This document shows positions 63,369 through 64,000 of a stretch of 64,000 nucleotides of DNA, piece after piece (positions within the stretch are counted from its first letter, which is position 1; each line of letters starts with the position of its first letter). This stretch comes from Branchipolynoe longqiensis (taxonomy: Eukaryota > Annelida > Polychaeta > Phyllodocida > Polynoidae). A model generated the notes under the pieces. The model was not told the DNA's origin, searched no databases, and saw only the letters and a program-made list of their open reading frames with translations. The position numbers and the translations under genes are program-made. The stretch covers positions 74,189,543 to 74,253,542 of the forward strand of contig CM059193.1 in the NCBI GenBank assembly GCA_030323885.1, in the 5' to 3' direction.

Positions 63369-64000
63369 GTACGTAGTCACATGTTCCTTACCTTAAAGAG
63401 GGAGCGACTTGAAAGTTTACTTATTCACAATTGACAATATTCACAATGCATGCAACATCTGACGGCGGCGACGAACACTACAGTTGTGGGACCATTGCCA
63501 CAGCGCATACAAAAGCTATGGAAATTACTAACTTTCAAATGGATGTATGTCAGTCAAATTTAGGGATATTTTCAAAATTCCAAAAGTATATTGCTTTTGG
63601 GTCATTGGAGCTTCCAAGAAAAATATAATGTTCATGTTTGGACCCTTTTAAAAAGTTTTAGGAGGGTACCAAACTAGTCAGTCACTATTAGTACACAATA
63701 TGCACAAGGCATGCGACATCTGACGGCGGCCACGAACACTACGGTTGCGGGACCGTGACCACAGTGCATGCGTGGTAATATCCTCTATTAAATTGATCGA
63801 ATATGACTATTCAACATCCACTTCAAGGGCCTTGTTTGGGAATTGTAGGTGGTATGCAGATGGAATGAAAAGCTTTTGAAATAAAATGTGCATAACGCAT
63901 CATATATTCTAATTTTTAAATGGTTAAAATGTGTAAATATTTAATGGGAAATGATAAATATTTAACAATTTTTATTCATATATATGATGCTTTCTCGCAT
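63369..64000. other. start of intron 11
   Basis: A block GCATGCRACATCTGACGGCGG with CGAACACTACRGTTG is present twice (about 63446 and 63708). No exon seen before the end of the window. Confidence 0.5.

Overview
The window is nuclear DNA from an intron-rich animal, probably an invertebrate. It has GT-AG introns, trefoil (P-type) domains on single symmetric exons, tRNA-derived SINEs, LINE and LTR remnants, many short inverted-repeat elements and no prokaryotic gene organisation. I cannot name the species; a lophotrochozoan or other marine invertebrate is a guess.

One host gene is visible, on the + strand from about 7060 to beyond 63368. It is assembled here from eleven coding exons whose splice phases all agree: a signal-peptide exon (7060-7147), four trefoil exons (38476-38610, 41488-41643, 46343-46483, 48529-48666), a 21-nt linker exon (44599-44619), and five exons of an unrecognised cysteine module (49501-49660, 57946-58091, 58768-58900, 61554-61699, 63269-63368). 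The trefoil part uses phase 1-1 exons. The downstream part alternates phase 1-2 and 2-1 exons, giving a two-exon module that occurs at least two and a half times. Together they encode about 454 residues of a secreted mosaic protein. The 3' end lies outside the window. Coding exons make up only about 2.4% of the locus; the first intron is 31.3 kb.

The rest is layered mobile DNA. (1) A GC-rich, about 5.1-kb DIRS-like tyrosine-recombinase retroelement (about 51797-56941) carries gag-like, RT-RNase H and recombinase regions; it is broken by frameshifts and sits inside an older TTAA-flanked MITE. (2) More than 20 pieces of a SINE with a tRNA-like head; one full copy has a perfect 10-bp target duplication ending 7 nt before a host exon. 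(3) Two further tRNA-derived families. (4) C-terminal fragments of at least four LINEs, one nested inside another. (5) LTR copies, including a solo LTR with a CTAG duplication, and a primer-binding-site/gag remnant. (6) Several MITE groups: a TTAA family that has seeded several tandem arrays, a group with 3-bp (mostly TAA/TTA) duplications whose interiors are made of family-specific short oligomers, a pogo-like element, a hAT-like element, and elements sitting in (TA)n tracts. (7) Minisatellites of 15, 18, 21, 22, about 25, 109 and 123 bp.

No true tRNA, rRNA, CRISPR array or second intact host gene was found. Repeat boundaries were judged by eye and are approximate unless a target duplication is stated.
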